Source: an uncultured Actinomycetes bacterium
Lineage (GTDB): Bacteria > Actinomycetota > Acidimicrobiia > Acidimicrobiales > Acidimicrobilacustridaceae
Assembly (NCBI GenBank): GCA_945957335.1
Contig: CAMFLJ010000016.1
Coordinates: 1-22,222, forward strand
DNA: 22,222 nt
Direction of reading: 5' to 3'
Position numbers and translations under genes: made by a program. Under the pieces are notes generated by a model. That model saw nothing but the letters and a program-made list of their open reading frames with translations. It did no database searches and had not been told where the DNA came from. Shown one piece after another: positions 8,457 to 16,558 of this stretch; positions within the stretch are counted from its first letter, which is position 1; the number at the start of each line of letters is the position of its first letter.

Positions 8457-9947
8457 TCAGTCGGCGCGGACCAGGTCGAGCGCGCGCTCGAGCGCGGCCG
8501 CGGGATCTCCGCCGGTGTCGATCACGTGGGCCTCGGGCCACGGGTCGGCGTCGGCCGCCATCCGCGCCGCCACCTCGGCGTCGGCGTCGGAGGCGGAGCC
8601 CCCCACCTCGGCCCGGGCCGCCATGCGGGCCTCGGCCACGTCGGCTGGGCAGGTGCACTGCAGCTCGACCATCACCGCCCCGGCGTCCTCGGCCAGCTGG
8701 CGCGCCGCCGAGCGCCGACCCTCGTCGACCCACGAGGCGTCGAGCACCACCGTGCCACCGCGCCCGAGCACGATGGCCGCCCGCTCGAGCAGGGCGGCGT
8801 AGGTCGCGTCGGTGACGTCGTCGCCGTAGGCCGCCTCCCGGTAGCCGGCCGCGGCCGACGAGCCGGCCGGGATGCCGACCAGCTCCCGGCGCGTCGGGTC
8901 GGACGACAGCACGGTGGCGTCGAGCTCGTCGGCCAGCTCGGCGGCGAGCGTGGTCTTGCCCACCCCCGGCAGCCCGCCGACCAGCACGAGGCGCACCTGG
9001 GCGGCGCGCAGGTGCCGGCGGCACTGCTCGAGCCGGGCCCGGGCCTCCTCCACGCAGTCGTCGCACTCGACGCCGTCGGTCTGGAGCGATCGCAACGCCG
9101 CCACCTTGGCCCGCACCAGCGCCCGGTAGGCGATGAACAGGTGCACCAGCCCGTGCGGCGCGGAGTCGGCGCTCATCTCCCGGTACGTGTCGGTGAGCAG
9201 CGTCGCCAGGTCAGGCCGGCCGAGCCGCTCGAGGTCCATGGCCAGGAACGCCACGTCGTTCCACACGTCGACGTGGCGGAGGTGGTCGTCGAACTCGATG
9301 CAGTCGAGGATGCGGGGCCCGTCGGCCAGGCAGAACACGTCCTCGGCGAGGATGTCGCCGTGGCCGTCGACGGCGTGGCCGCCGGCCAGCCGCTCGTCGA
9401 ACACCGCCTGGCGCCCCTCGATCCAGGTCACCGCCAGGCGCCGCACGTCGTCGAGCACTGCCACGTCGAACACCGGGTCGTCGCCGATGGCGAACGGGGT
9501 GATCTCGCTGATGTTGTCGACCCACGCCACCCCGACCGCGTGGTGCGAGGCGTCGTCGTCGATCGCCGCGCCCCGCGCCGCGGCGGCGTGGAAGGCGGCG
9601 ACGCGATGGGCCACGGCGCGCACCGCGTCGGCCACGTCGGGGGCGTCGTGCTCGACCAAGGTGGCCAACCGCCGCTCGGGCGGCATCCGCCGCATCTCGA
9701 CCATGTGCTCGACGGCCCGTCCGTCGGTGCCGACCACGTCGAGCACGCCGAGGTACACGTCGGGGCTCAGGCGCCGGTTGAGCTGCACCTCTCGCATGCA
9801 CGCCTCGGCCCGGGCCTCGACCGTGGAGAAGTCGAGGAACGCGAACCGCACCGGCTTCTTGACCTTGTAGACCCGGTCGCCGAGGAACACGAGCCTCGAC
9901 ACGTGGGTCTCCACCACCGTGTCGGGGTGGTGGTGCGCCTCGGCCAT
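8457..9947 (-). CDS. Aminoglycoside phosphotransferase-like / AAA kinase fusion (COG2187 + COG0645)
   Basis: A 496-residue two-domain protein. Residues about 1-320 resemble the phosphotransferase (APH) fold: VYKVKKPVRFAFLDFS, the catalytic-loop equivalent HGDILAEDVF and the metal-site strand ILDCIEFDDHLRHVDVWND. Residues about 335-496 form a P-loop kinase domain with Walker A GLPGVGKTTLA and a Walker B-like VVLDASWVDEGRR. In the catalytic loop the usual final Asn is Asp. The domain pair is known from many genomes, but its substrate is not established; small-molecule phosphorylation is likely. The ATG at 9947 is preceded by TAGGTT at 7 nt and no Shine-Dalgarno sequence. It lies 25 bp after the flavoprotein gene on the same strand, so it may also be read through from there. 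Confidence 0.88.
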   Translation of the reverse strand: MAEAHHHPDTVVETHVSRLVFLGDRVYKVKKPVRFAFLDFSTVEARAEACMREVQLNRRLSPDVYLGVLDVVGTDGRAVEHMVEMRRMPPERRLATLVEHDAPDVADAVRAVAHRVAAFHAAAARGAAIDDDASHHAVGVAWVDNISEITPFAIGDDPVFDVAVLDDVRRLAVTWIEGRQAVFDERLAGGHAVDGHGDILAEDVFCLADGPRILDCIEFDDHLRHVDVWNDVAFLAMDLERLGRPDLATLLTDTYREMSADSAPHGLVHLFIAYRALVRAKVAALRSLQTDGVECDDCVEEARARLEQCRRHLRAAQVRLVLVGGLPGVGKTTLAAELADELDATVLSSDPTRRELVGIPAGSSAAAGYREAAYGDDVTDATYAALLERAAIVLGRGGTVVLDASWVDEGRRSAARQLAEDAGAVMVELQCTCPADVAEARMAARAEVGGSASDADAEVAARMAADADPWPEAHVIDTGGDPAAALERALDLVRAD

Positions 9948-9954
9948 GGCGCGG

Positions 9955-9960
9955 AACCTA
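9955..9960 (-). promoter_or_regulatory. -10 box TAGGTT of the phosphotransferase/AAA gene
   Basis: On the minus strand TAGGTT ends 7 nt before the ATG at 9947, inside the 25-bp gap after the preceding gene. A leaderless internal promoter is predicted. Confidence 0.5.
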
Positions 9961-9972
9961 GCGCTCCGTGGA

Positions 9973-10401
9973 TCAGCTGCAGCCGGCAGGGACCGCGCTG
10001 CGCACGCGCCCGGCGGTGCGGCGACCGCTCACCAGGTCGGTGGTGATCATCACCCACTGGTCGCTCTGGTCCGCCACCCACGAGTCGAGGTTGAGGTCGA
10101 CGTCGTCGACCGAGCTCAGCACTGCGGCCGAGCCGCGCACGAGGACGCTCCACGCCGCGCCCGTGTCGACGTCGTAGTGGTCGGCCTCGAAGGCCACCAC
10201 CGCGCCGGCGAGGGCGGCGTCGAGCTTGCTCCCGGCGGCGGTGCGGACGACGAGGCGGTCGCCGTCGACGGCGAAGTTCACGGGGAGGACGACGGGCAGC
10301 GCGCTCATCGACAGCCCGATGCGCCCAACCGGCACGGAGCGGAGCAGGTCGAAGCACTCCTCCCGAGGCAGCACCTCGAAGCCGTTCCGGTCCATTTCCA
10401 T
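9973..10401 (-). CDS. Pyridoxamine 5'-phosphate oxidase-fold family protein (short, NimA/Rv-type)
   Basis: A 142-residue split-barrel flavin-binding protein. The opening FEVLPREECFDLLRSVPVGRIGLS, then ALPVVLPVNFAVDGDRLVVRTAAGSKLDAAL and VAFEADHYD, are characteristic of the small 'pyridoxamine 5'-phosphate oxidase family' proteins of actinomycetes, which bind flavin, F420 or heme. The reaction is unknown. The ATG at 10401 is used; a second ATG at 10395 is close behind. A weak -10 (GACGAT) lies 7 nt upstream of 10401. The gene is divergent from the ligase at 10531 and precedes the phosphotransferase/AAA gene. Confidence 0.87.
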   Translation of the reverse strand: MEMDRNGFEVLPREECFDLLRSVPVGRIGLSMSALPVVLPVNFAVDGDRLVVRTAAGSKLDAALAGAVVAFEADHYDVDTGAAWSVLVRGSAAVLSSVDDVDLNLDSWVADQSDQWVMITTDLVSGRRTAGRVRSAVPAGCS

Positions 10402-10408
10402 GGGCACA

Positions 10409-10414
10409 ATCGTC
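10409..10414 (-). promoter_or_regulatory. Possible -10 box GACGAT of the flavoprotein gene
   Basis: GACGAT on the minus strand ends 7 nt before the ATG at 10401. It keeps the key A at position 2 and T at position 6 but lacks the first T, so this is a weaker case. Confidence 0.3.
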
Positions 10415-10518
10415 GGCGGCGTGGCGCAACCGTCACTAGGGCCGAACGTCCCGCTCGGGGCAGCGTTCGAACGGGCCGGAGGGCACACCACCACCCTGGG
10501 CGCCGACCGCGCCACCGG

Positions 10519-10524
10519 TACCCT
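10519..10524 (+). promoter_or_regulatory. -10 box TACCCT of the DNA ligase gene
   Basis: TACCCT ends 6 nt before the ATG at 10531 and there is no Shine-Dalgarno sequence. A leaderless transcript is predicted. Confidence 0.55.
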
Positions 10525-10530
10525 CGCCCC

Positions 10531-11520
10531 ATGCCCGCCCCCCTGCGACCGATGAAGGCGGTGAGCGCCACCACGCTCCCGTCCGGCGGTGGCCGGTGGT
10601 CCTACGAGGTGAAGTGGGACGGCATGCGGGTGATCACCGTCGTGGCTGACGGGAACGTGACGGCGTGGTCGGCCAACGGCGCCGACGCCACGGCCCGCTT
10701 CCCCGAGCTCCAGGCCCTGGCCGAGCCCCTGGCCGGCCACGGACGGATCGTGCTCGACGGGGAGGTCGTCGCCCCCGACCCCACCACCGGCCGGCCCGAC
10801 TTCGGCCGCCTCCAACCCCGCATCCAGGCCGGCTCGGCCGCGGCGATCGCCCGCATCGCGGCCGAGGTCGCCGTCAGCTACGTCGTGTTCGACATCCTCG
10901 AGCTCGACGGCCGGCCCCTCCTCGACGAGCCCCAGGCGGTGCGGCGGGCCCTGCTCGAGGACACCCTCGACCCCGGGCCCGGGTGGTTCGTGGCCGCCAC
11001 CCAGGACGACGGCGACGCCCTGCTGGCCGCCGTCGAGGCCCAGGGCCTCGAGGGCGTGATCGCCAAGCGCGCCGACTGCCGCTACGAGCCCGGCCGCCGC
11101 TCCCCCGGGTGGGTGAAGGTGAAGGTGCGCCGCCAGCAGGAGCTCGTCGTCGGTGGCTGGCTGCCGGGCACCGGGGCACGGGGTGCCACCTTCGGCGCCC
11201 TGCTCGTCGGCTACCACGACCCGCCCGCCACCGACGGCCGCGACGCCGGCCCCCTGCGCTACGCCGGCCGGGTGGGCACCGGCTTCCGCGACCCCGTGCT
11301 GCGCGCCCTGCGCGCCCGCCTCGACGCCGCCGCGGTCGACACCTGCCCGTTCGACCCTCCCCCACCCCGCGAGGTCGAGCGCCAGGCCCGATGGGTGCAG
11401 CCGTCGATGGTGGTCGAGGTGGCCCACGCCGAGTGGACCGCCGACGGCGTGCTGCGCCACCCCAGCTACCTCGGCGAGCGCACCGACAAGGCGGCCGACG
11501 AGGTCGGGCGCGAGCCCTAG
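10531..11520 (+). CDS. ATP-dependent DNA ligase (stand-alone LigD/LigC-type ligase domain)
   Basis: A 329-residue ATP-dependent DNA ligase. Motif I is YEVKWDGMR with the AMP-accepting Lys28, followed by LDGEVVAPD, FDILELDGRPLL (motif IIIa region), LEGVIAKR (motif IV) and SPGWVKVKVRRQQE (motif V). The C-terminal OB domain has LRYAGRVGTGF and the usual LigD-type ending WVQPSMVVEVAHAEWT ... HPSYLGERTDK. The length matches a ligase core without the LigD polymerase and nuclease domains, as in mycobacterial LigC. No Ku gene lies in the window, so a role in end joining or base-excision repair is only possible. The ATG at 10531 follows a -10 box by 6 nt; the frame is open upstream but has no family sequence there. 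Confidence 0.93.
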   Translation: MPAPLRPMKAVSATTLPSGGGRWSYEVKWDGMRVITVVADGNVTAWSANGADATARFPELQALAEPLAGHGRIVLDGEVVAPDPTTGRPDFGRLQPRIQAGSAAAIARIAAEVAVSYVVFDILELDGRPLLDEPQAVRRALLEDTLDPGPGWFVAATQDDGDALLAAVEAQGLEGVIAKRADCRYEPGRRSPGWVKVKVRRQQELVVGGWLPGTGARGATFGALLVGYHDPPATDGRDAGPLRYAGRVGTGFRDPVLRALRARLDAAAVDTCPFDPPPPREVERQARWVQPSMVVEVAHAEWTADGVLRHPSYLGERTDKAADEVGREP

Positions 11521-11563
11521 CCACGCCGCCGGCGGCAACCACCGACCGGCGCAGCCGCGGCGC

Positions 11564-11569
11564 GATGCT
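11564..11569 (+). promoter_or_regulatory. Possible -10 box GATGCT of the RsbW-like gene
   Basis: GATGCT ends 6 nt before the GTG at 11576. The first T of the consensus is missing, but the spacing matches the leaderless genes nearby. Confidence 0.3.
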
Positions 11570-11575
11570 TGCGCC

Positions 11576-12025
11576 GTGCCGGACGCCGCTCCCGCCCCCT
11601 CACCCGATCCCGCGTCCGCCCACGACGGGCTCGTGTTCCTGCGCGTGCCGGCCGACGCCCGCTACGCCCGGGTCGTGCGCATCGCGGTAAGCGCCTTCGC
11701 CGTGCGGCTGCACCTCCCGGCGAGCTCGGTCGAGGACCTGCGCCTGGCCGCCGACGAGGCCCTCGTCCTGCTGCTCGGCGCCACGACCGCCGATGCCGAC
11801 GACCCGGCCGACGACGCCGCCGCGGACGCCAACGTGGTGGTCAGCCTCGAGGCCCGCGACGACCGGCTCCCGGTGCTGCTGCGCCTCCAGCTCGACCCCG
11901 CTCCCGTCAGCAACGACACGGACCCCGCCGCGCTCGCCCGCTTCCGGGAGCTCGTGCCCGAGGCCATGGTCGTCGACCGGGTCGACCGCAGCGCCGGCCG
12001 CGTCGAGCTGCGCCTCCCCGCCTGA
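11576..12025 (+). CDS. RsbW-like (HATPase_c_2) anti-sigma-type protein, degenerate ATP site
   Basis: A 149-residue protein similar to the N-terminal half of RsbW/SpoIIAB-type anti-sigma kinases: LRVPADARYARVVRIAVSAFAVRL followed by SSVEDLRLAADEALVLLL. In active kinases the last element is an N-box containing Asn; here no Asn is present, and the glycine-rich G1 box (DxGxG) cannot be found. The end (RFRELVPEAMVVDRVDRSAGRVELRLP) still resembles the last strand of the fold. It may bind a sigma factor or STAS partner without kinase activity; that is inference. The GTG at 11576 gives a natural N-terminus (a Pro/Ala/Ser-rich lead) just before the domain. The STAS protein at 21149-21493 is the only other partner-switch component in the window. 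Confidence 0.72.
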   Translation: MPDAAPAPSPDPASAHDGLVFLRVPADARYARVVRIAVSAFAVRLHLPASSVEDLRLAADEALVLLLGATTADADDPADDAAADANVVVSLEARDDRLPVLLRLQLDPAPVSNDTDPAALARFRELVPEAMVVDRVDRSAGRVELRLPA

Positions 12026-12047
12026 GCGACCTCGGCCCCGAGCAGCG

Positions 12048-12494
12048 TCAGCGGCCGGTGTGGCCGAAGCCGCCCTCGCCGCGGTCCGACTCGCCCAGGT
12101 GGTCGAAGTCGTCGACGACCTCGAGCACGGCGTGGTCGACCTTCTGGATCACCAGCTGGGCGATGCGCTCGCCCCGGGTGACCTGGAACGCCTCGGTGGG
12201 GTCGGTGTTGACGAGCAGCACCTTCAGCTCGCCCCGATAGCCGCTGTCGATCAGCCCGGGCGTGTTGAGGCAGGTCACGCCGTGCTTCAGGGCCAGGCCG
12301 CTGCGGGGCTGGATGAACCCGGCGTGGCCGGCCGGGATGGCCACGGCCACCCCGGTGGGCACCAGGGCACGGCCGCCGCCCGGCGCCAGCAGGGCGTCCT
12401 CGCTGGCCAGCAGGTCGAGGCCGGCATCGCCCGGACGGGCGTAGCTGGGCAGCGGCAGATCGGGATCGAGCTTCACCACGGGGACTTCGAGCAC
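12048..12494 (-). CDS. dut: dUTP diphosphatase (dUTPase)
   Basis: A 148-residue trimeric-type dUTPase that hydrolyses dUTP to dUMP and pyrophosphate, keeping uracil out of DNA and feeding dTMP synthesis. All the family motifs are in order: YARPGDAGLDL (motif 1), PRSGLALKHG (motif 2), NTPGLIDSGYRGE (motif 3), RGERIAQLVI (motif 4) and the mobile C-terminal arm GEGGFGHTG (motif 5). Length is normal. The GTG at 12494 is chosen: TACGAT ends 6 nt upstream and the family sequence starts immediately (LEVPVVKLDPDLPLPSYA). It is divergent from orn, with 34 bp between the start codons. Confidence 0.96.
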   Translation of the reverse strand: MLEVPVVKLDPDLPLPSYARPGDAGLDLLASEDALLAPGGGRALVPTGVAVAIPAGHAGFIQPRSGLALKHGVTCLNTPGLIDSGYRGELKVLLVNTDPTEAFQVTRGERIAQLVIQKVDHAVLEVVDDFDHLGESDRGEGGFGHTGR

Positions 12495-12500
12495 GGCCGG

Positions 12501-12506
12501 ATCGTA
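12501..12506 (-). promoter_or_regulatory. -10 box TACGAT of dut
   Basis: On the minus strand TACGAT ends 6 nt before the GTG at 12494. It lies 9 bp from the orn -10 box on the other strand, so the two promoters must overlap. Confidence 0.55.
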
Positions 12507-12515
12507 GGCACGCCG

Positions 12516-12521
12516 TAGGAT
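12516..12521 (+). promoter_or_regulatory. -10 box TAGGAT of orn
   Basis: TAGGAT ends 7 nt before the GTG at 12529, with no Shine-Dalgarno sequence between. Confidence 0.55.
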
Positions 12522-12528
12522 CCCCGAC

Positions 12529-13101
<573 letters not shown>

Positions 13102-13118
13102 TCCCCTGACGGCAGCGC

Positions 13119-13124
13119 TAGGGT
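13119..13124 (+). promoter_or_regulatory. -10 box TAGGGT of the MBL-fold gene
   Basis: TAGGGT ends 10 nt before the ATG at 13135. The spacing is a little longer than at the other genes, allowing a leader of about 3 nt. Confidence 0.4.
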
Positions 13125-13134
13125 CGACCTCCGT

Positions 13135-14238
13135 ATGGGGGACACGCACGACCACACGCCGCCGGCCCGCCCGCGCAAGCAGGAGCAGGAGGAGGCGTCC
13201 GAGGAGATCACCGAGGTCGCCCGCGGCATCCTGCGCCTGCAGCTGCCGACCGACTTCACCGGCCTCGGCCACGTCAACACCTACGCCATCGAGGACTCGC
13301 GTGGCTTCACCCTCGTCGACCCGGGCCTGCCCTCCGACGAGTCGTGGGCCGCGCTCCAGCAGCGCCTGAAGGCGGCCGGCATCCCGCTCTCGCGGGTGCA
13401 CACCACCTACATCACGCACTCGCACCCCGATCACTTCGGTGGCGCCCACAAGCTGGTCGAGGAGGCCCACGCCGACGTCCTCACCTCCACGGTGTTCCGG
13501 CGCTGGACCGACCTGCTCGACCTCGACGAGACTCCGCTCGAGCCCCTCGACCCGGCCGACGCCACCGAGGGCGCCGCCCTCCTCGATGCCGTCGCCTCGG
13601 CCGACGAGGAGGAGATGGAGCGCGACTTCCCGGGCTTCAAGGCCTTCCGCGACCGCGTGCGCGCCGCCGTGGCCGACGGCCGCATCGAGGAGGCGTCGTG
13701 GATGCGGGCGCCGCGCCCCACCATCGTCGTCGACGACGCCGAGACGGTCCGCCTCGGCGACCGCGACTGGGTGGCCGTGTTCACCCCCGGCCACACCCAC
13801 GACCACCTGTGCATGTGGTCGCCCGAGGACGGCGTGCTGCTCTCCGGCGACCACGTCCTGCCCACGATCACGCCCCACATCGGCGGGTTCATCGGCGGTG
13901 ACCCGCTGGCGTCCTACCTCGCCAACCTCGACAAGGTCGCCGCCCTCGAGGGCGTCACCCGGGTGCTGCCCGCCCACGGCCACCCCTTCGACGACCTGCC
14001 CGGCCGCTGCCGCGCCATCCAGGACCACCACGCCATGCGCCTCCAGCAGCTCGCCGACGCCGCCTCCACGGTCGGCTGGGCGGCCGTGCCGCGCTGGTCA
14101 GAGGAGCTGTTCATCGAGCGCAGCCGCGGGCCGATGGCCGACAGCGAGACCGCCGCCCACCTCGAGCACCTGCGCCTCGGCGGCCGGGCCGAGCGGCGCG
14201 AGTCGGCCGACGGCTACGAGTACCACGTCCTCGCCTAG
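13135..14238 (+). CDS. Metallo-beta-lactamase-fold hydrolase
   Basis: A 367-residue MBL-fold protein. After a charged, probably disordered N-terminus (residues 1-25), the fold starts with ILRLQLPTDFTGLGHVNTYAIED. Metal ligands are in THSHPDHFGG (HxHxDH), TPGHTHDHLCMW, SGDHVLPTITP and the C-terminal PAHGHPF, so a binuclear zinc or iron site is expected. A long helical insert (about residues 120-190, rich in Asp and Glu) separates the first and second metal motifs. The C-terminal helical part (LEHLRLGGRAERRE) resembles the winged-helix tail of the LACTB2-like group. The substrate is unknown; a thioester, phosphodiester or RNA are all possible. It lies between orn and an MFS exporter on the same strand. 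Confidence 0.9.
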   Translation: MGDTHDHTPPARPRKQEQEEASEEITEVARGILRLQLPTDFTGLGHVNTYAIEDSRGFTLVDPGLPSDESWAALQQRLKAAGIPLSRVHTTYITHSHPDHFGGAHKLVEEAHADVLTSTVFRRWTDLLDLDETPLEPLDPADATEGAALLDAVASADEEEMERDFPGFKAFRDRVRAAVADGRIEEASWMRAPRPTIVVDDAETVRLGDRDWVAVFTPGHTHDHLCMWSPEDGVLLSGDHVLPTITPHIGGFIGGDPLASYLANLDKVAALEGVTRVLPAHGHPFDDLPGRCRAIQDHHAMRLQQLADAASTVGWAAVPRWSEELFIERSRGPMADSETAAHLEHLRLGGRAERRESADGYEYHVLA

Positions 14239-14257
14239 CGACCCCCGGACGCACCGG

Positions 14258-14263
14258 TAGCGT
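14258..14263 (+). promoter_or_regulatory. -10 box TAGCGT of the MFS gene
   Basis: TAGCGT ends 6 nt before an ATC codon at 14270 that is in frame with the MFS protein. If the leaderless pattern holds, translation starts at that ATC. Confidence 0.45.
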
Positions 14264-14269
14264 TCCGCC

Positions 14270-15649
14270 ATCGAGCCCACCGCTCCCACCGCCCGGGACC
14301 TCCTCCGCGACCGCGCCATCCTGGCGCTGCTCGTCACGACCACGATGTCGGCCACGGCCGCGCTCGTGCAGGTCACCGCGCTGGGCAAGCAGCTCTACGA
14401 CATCACCGGGCGCGACCTCGACCTCGGCCTGCTCGGCCTCGCCGAGTTCCTCCCTGCCGTCGTGCTGGTGGCCGTCACCGGCTCGCTGGCCGACCGGGTC
14501 GACCGCCGCCGCATCGCCACCGTCGGCCTGCTCGGCGAGGCCCTCGCCACGGGCGGGCTGGCGTGGCACGCCGCCAGCGGGAGCACCACCGTCTGGCCGA
14601 TCTACGCGCTCGTGATCGTGTTCGGCAGCGCCCGCGCCTTCGTCACCCCGGCCATGCGGGCGATGCCCCCCGACCTCGCCCCCGTCGGCGGCCTGCCCCG
14701 CCTCATCGCCTTCGGTGCGGCCGGGTGGCAGACCGCCATGATCGTGGGGCCCGTCGCCGCCGGCTTCCTCTACGTGGTCTCGCCCGCCGCGCCGTTCATC
14801 GCCTGCGTCGTGCTCACCGTCAGCGGCTCGGTGCTGGTCCACTTCGCCAGGCCCCGCCGCGACCACGCCGTCGCTCCCCCGTCGCTCACCGGTCCCCAGG
14901 CCGCCGCCCTCGTCGACCTCGGCGAGGAGGCCCGGGCCGGCGAGTCGCTCGAGGCGCTGGCCGAGTCCTACGCCGGCGTCAGCGGCGCCGCCGAGGCGCC
15001 GGTCGGGCCGCCCGAGCCGTCGAAGGGCCGGCTCCACGAGGCGTTCGAGGGCCTGCGGGTGATCCGGGCCAACCCGGTGCTGCTCGGCGCCATCTCCCTC
15101 GACCTCTTCGCCGTGCTCTTCGGCGGGGCCGTCGCCCTCCTGCCCGCACTGGCCGCCAACCGCTACGGCGTCGGCGCGGTCGGCCTCGGCTGGCTGCGCG
15201 CCGCCACCGGCATCGGGGCCGCCGCGGTCACGGTGTGGCTGAGCGCCAGGCCGATCAGCCGCCACGTCGGGCGCACCCTCTACCTCGTGGTGGCGCTCTT
15301 CGGCGTGTTCACGATCGTCCTCGGTGTCACCCGCAGCTTCGGTGTGGCGTTCGTGGCTCTGCTGCTGTTGAGCGCGGCCGACTCGGTAAGCGTGTTCATC
15401 CGCTCCACGCTCGTGCCGCTGGTGACGCCCAGCGCGGCCCGCGGCCGGGTGATGGCCGTCGAGGGCGTGTTCCTGGGGGCCTCGAACGAGCTGGGCGCCT
15501 TCGAGTCGGGCGTGGCCGGCCAGCTCCTCGGCACGGGCGGGGCGGTGGTGTTCGGCGGCTTCGCCACGCTCGGCGTGGTGGGCGCCTGGACCTTCCTGTT
15601 CCCCGCCCTCGGGCGCATGGACCGCTTCCCCGAGCGACCTCCCGACTGA
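14270..15649 (+). CDS. Major facilitator superfamily transporter (MFS_3 / EntS-like), possible ATC start
   Basis: A 459-residue MFS permease when read from the ATC at 14270. The N-terminal ARDLLRDRAILALL, the end of helix 1 (QLYDITGRDLDLGLLGLAEFLP), and the loop 2-3 signature GSLADRVDRRRIATVG match EntS-type exporters and the MFS_3 family. A long central cytoplasmic loop (about residues 200-255, with EEARAGESLEALAESYAG) joins the two six-helix halves. The only ordinary start, the ATG at 14345, would remove the N-terminus and half of helix 1. There is no ATG, GTG or TTG between the in-frame stop at 14258 and that ATG. The substrate is unknown. It ends at a bidirectional terminator facing the gene at 15698. 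Confidence 0.82.
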   Translation: MEPTAPTARDLLRDRAILALLVTTTMSATAALVQVTALGKQLYDITGRDLDLGLLGLAEFLPAVVLVAVTGSLADRVDRRRIATVGLLGEALATGGLAWHAASGSTTVWPIYALVIVFGSARAFVTPAMRAMPPDLAPVGGLPRLIAFGAAGWQTAMIVGPVAAGFLYVVSPAAPFIACVVLTVSGSVLVHFARPRRDHAVAPPSLTGPQAAALVDLGEEARAGESLEALAESYAGVSGAAEAPVGPPEPSKGRLHEAFEGLRVIRANPVLLGAISLDLFAVLFGGAVALLPALAANRYGVGAVGLGWLRAATGIGAAAVTVWLSARPISRHVGRTLYLVVALFGVFTIVLGVTRSFGVAFVALLLLSAADSVSVFIRSTLVPLVTPSAARGRVMAVEGVFLGASNELGAFESGVAGQLLGTGGAVVFGGFATLGVVGAWTFLFPALGRMDRFPERPPD

Positions 15650-15671
15650 CTCGCGCCGATCCGACTGGTCC

Positions 15672-15691
15672 GGCCCCCGGTTTCGGGGGCC
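15672..15691. terminator. Bidirectional hairpin between convergent genes
   Basis: GGCCCCCG, loop GTTT, CGGGGGCC: a perfect 8-bp stem lying 22 bp after the MFS stop and 6 bp after the stop of the opposite gene. No T-tract follows. It probably stops transcription from both sides. Confidence 0.65.
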
Positions 15692-15697
15692 AGGCGG

Positions 15698-16558
15698 TCA
15701 GGGAGCCGACCAGGCGCCCTTGGCGGTCTTGCCGGTGACCTTGCCCTCGGCCGCCAGCTTGAGCAGGTGGGCGTGCACCGTGCGCTCGGCGACAGGCACC
15801 AGCTCGGGGTCGAGGTCGAGGTAGATCGAGGCGACGAGCTGGGCGATCTTGGCGGTGCCCGCCGCGGTGAGCGTGTCGAGCACCTGCTGCTCGCGCTCGA
15901 GGCGGTGCTCGATGTACCAGTCGAGGCGGGCCTTGGGGTCGTCGATCAGGTGGCCGTGGCCGGGGGCGATCGAGCGCAGGCGCAGCTGGCGGACCTTGGC
16001 CAGCGAGTCGAGGTAGGCGGCCATGTCGCCGTCGGGCGGGCTGATCACGACGGTCGAGCCGTCCATGACGTGGTCGCCCGAGAACAGCATGCGCTCCTCC
16101 TCGAGGAAGAAGCACAGGTGGTTCGAGGCGTGGCCCGGCGTGTGGTGGGCGGTGAGGCGGAACTCGGTGGCCTCGATCTTGTGGCCCTGGCCGATGCGCT
16201 TGTCGACCTTCAGCCCGTCGCGGTTGCCGAACGCCAGCACCTCGGCCCCGGTGGCCTCCTTGAGGGCGGCGGCGCCCGGTGCGTGGTCCGGGTGGGTGTG
16301 GGTGCACACGATCCAGCGGATGCGGTCGCCTCCGCAGCCGGTGACGGCGTCGAGGTGCGACGCGTCGTCGGGGCCGGGGTCGATCACCGCGATCTCGTCG
16401 ATGCCCACGAGGTAGGTGTTGGTGCCGGCGCCCGTCATCTTGCCCGGGTTGGGGGCGACGATGCGGCGCACGAGGGGCGAGAGGGCACGGGCCACGCCGG
16501 GCACCAGCGGCGGCGGCGGGACCGGCTCGTCGGTGGTGATGGCGTCGGCCGCCCTCAT
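15698..16558 (-). CDS. MBL-fold hydrolase, LACTB2 / Rv3677c-like
   Basis: A 286-residue MBL-fold protein of the LACTB2 type. The N-terminal MTGAGTNTYLVGIDEIAVIDPGP is diagnostic of this group. Metal ligands are in THTHPDHAPGA, HTPGHASNHLCF, SGDHVM and PGHGHLID. The C-terminal winged-helix (AKIAQLVASIYLDLDPELVPVAERTVHAHLLKL) is also typical. Human LACTB2 is a mitochondrial endoribonuclease; the mycobacterial relative Rv3677c is uncharacterised as far as I know. The ATG at 16558 overlaps the FxsA stop by 4 bp (ATGA), so translation is probably coupled. In Mycobacterium this gene lies near the ArsA-like pair, as it does here. Confidence 0.92.
   Translation of the reverse strand: MRAADAITTDEPVPPPPLVPGVARALSPLVRRIVAPNPGKMTGAGTNTYLVGIDEIAVIDPGPDDASHLDAVTGCGGDRIRWIVCTHTHPDHAPGAAALKEATGAEVLAFGNRDGLKVDKRIGQGHKIEATEFRLTAHHTPGHASNHLCFFLEEERMLFSGDHVMDGSTVVISPPDGDMAAYLDSLAKVRQLRLRSIAPGHGHLIDDPKARLDWYIEHRLEREQQVLDTLTAAGTAKIAQLVASIYLDLDPELVPVAERTVHAHLLKLAAEGKVTGKTAKGAWSAP

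Noticed and set aside
8286..10046. A long open frame on the plus strand opposite the phosphotransferase/AAA gene
   Set aside because: It is full of repeated His/Val/Gly/Asp without domain structure; the minus strand carries the Walker A and APH motifs.
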